From NCBI RefSeq assembly GCF_036898095.1, contig NC_090768.1, forward strand, positions 47,513,687 to 47,577,686: a DNA stretch of 64,000 bases. Direction: 5' to 3'. The notes beneath the pieces are model-generated. The model was not told the DNA's origin. It saw only the letters and a program-made list of their open reading frames with translations, and made no database searches. The DNA is from Palaemon carinicauda (Eukaryota; Arthropoda; Malacostraca; Decapoda; Palaemonidae). Position numbers and translations under genes: made by a program. Positions 63,358-64,000 of this stretch are shown piece by piece; position 1 is the stretch's first letter; each line of letters starts with the position of its first letter.

Positions 63358-64000
63358 CTAATGGTTCCTGAGTATCCACCGGAATGAAATTATGTCTAGA
63401 GACCATTCTGACTCCAGTTGTTTCGTCCTGGCTAGTGAGTCTGCTCTCACATTCTGGACTCCCGCAAGGTGAGTTACTGACAGGATCCAGTTCTTTCCTG
63501 TTGGCCAGGCGAAGATAGTGACCAGGATCCGATTCAGGTTGGGTGACTTGGATCTTCCCCTGTTGACGCAGTGTACTACGTCTGTGCTGTCTGACACTAC
63601 TCTCATGTGGCTTGACCTCGGAGGAGAGAGTCTCTTCAGGGTCAAGAACACTGCCATGACTTCGAGAACATTGATATGGGTCTGTTTCATGGCGGGTGAC
63701 CAAGACCCCTGAAACATCTGATGTTCGGAGTAATCCCCCCATCCACTTAGAGGCGCGGCTGTATGGAATGTCTCTTGTGGAGGTGGGAATTGTAGAGGAA
63801 CCGATTTGGAGAGGTTCTTCGGTTCGGACCATGGGCGTAGTCTCATTTTCAAGACAGAGGGGATCTTCGAGACCTTGTCTCTTAAAGGTACTGTAGCTCT
63901 CTTTCTCCAAACTCGATTGATGTCTTTGAATTTTTGTTATTGAAGTGAATTGGAGAAGGCCGATGATACTTTCTAAGATTCTTCTGGACATCTGCTTCTG
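63358..64000 (-). pseudogene. RNase H and end of RT of DIRS F, partial
   Basis: RNase H at 63,358-63,852 is open: VSDSTDVVHCVNRGR, AGVQNVRADSLAR, SEWSLDIISFRW. It aligns to D almost residue for residue. The overlapping frame 63,005-63,991 is also open through the region, as in the other DIRS copies. The RT continues beyond the right edge. Confidence 0.82.

Larger units (their letters stand above)
61299..64000 (-). mobile_element. DIRS-type retrotransposon F (family of D), cut by the window
   Basis: The 3' part of an element of the D family in minus orientation: terminus at 61,299 (AAGGGATTTTGACGAAGG, equal to the right end of D), ITR arm to about 61,620, ICR at 61,677-61,789, YR 62,266-63,120, RNase H 63,358-63,852 and part of RT to the edge. 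Non-coding 61,790-62,265 is clearly homologous to D 40,917-41,284. The partner ITR lies outside. Confidence 0.9.

Overview
This 64 kb window looks like gene-poor DNA from an animal with a repeat-rich genome, most likely a decapod crustacean. I infer this from six DIRS-type (tyrosine-recombinase) retrotransposons, a Tigger/pogo-type DNA transposon, RNase H-bearing LINEs, a Ty3/Gypsy relic and long (TA)n, (GA)n and (CT)n tracts. DIRS elements are known to be common in decapods. I see no host gene, tRNA or rRNA. Nearly every readable protein segment belongs to a mobile element, and many ATG-less open frames are not independent genes.

Layout: 1-4,880, 5' half of a DIRS element G (minus strand, cut by the window). 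4,890-5,602, LINE ORF1 scrap. 5,603-12,968, DIRS A (minus, 5'-truncated). 12,969-17,765, LINE copy 3 (minus). 17,790-26,640, LINE copy 1 (minus), split by DIRS B at 18,003-24,760. B is the only element here whose reading frames all look intact. 27,205-33,587, DIRS C (minus), a rearranged relative of B. 34,058-46,911, a Tigger element (plus) carrying a nested DIRS D (34,222-41,769) and a 5'-truncated RTE-like LINE (45,215-46,302). 46,914-57,650, LINE copy 2 (minus), broken by a Tigger-derived non-autonomous element (48,723-49,541) and by DIRS E (50,229-56,667). 58,990-60,395, Gypsy pol remnant (minus). 61,299-64,000, DIRS F (minus), same family as D, cut by the window.

The DIRS elements share one plan: Gag, then RT / RNase H / a methyltransferase-like domain, then a tyrosine recombinase (YR), flanked by inverted terminal repeats (ITRs), with an internal complementary region (ICR) just after the YR gene. 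Each ICR equals the reverse complements of the two outer ends joined together. This fixes the ends of B, C, D and E to within a few bases and shows which end of A is missing. In A, B and E, Gag and YR lie in one frame while RT/RNase H lies in the +1 frame. The frame linking Gag to YR stays almost fully open under the RT gene.

The nesting gives an order of events: LINEs first, then Tigger and its derivative plus DIRS B and E into LINEs, then DIRS D and the RTE fragment into Tigger. D has a 276 bp ITR pair with no difference I can see, so it arrived recently although its RT active site is destroyed.
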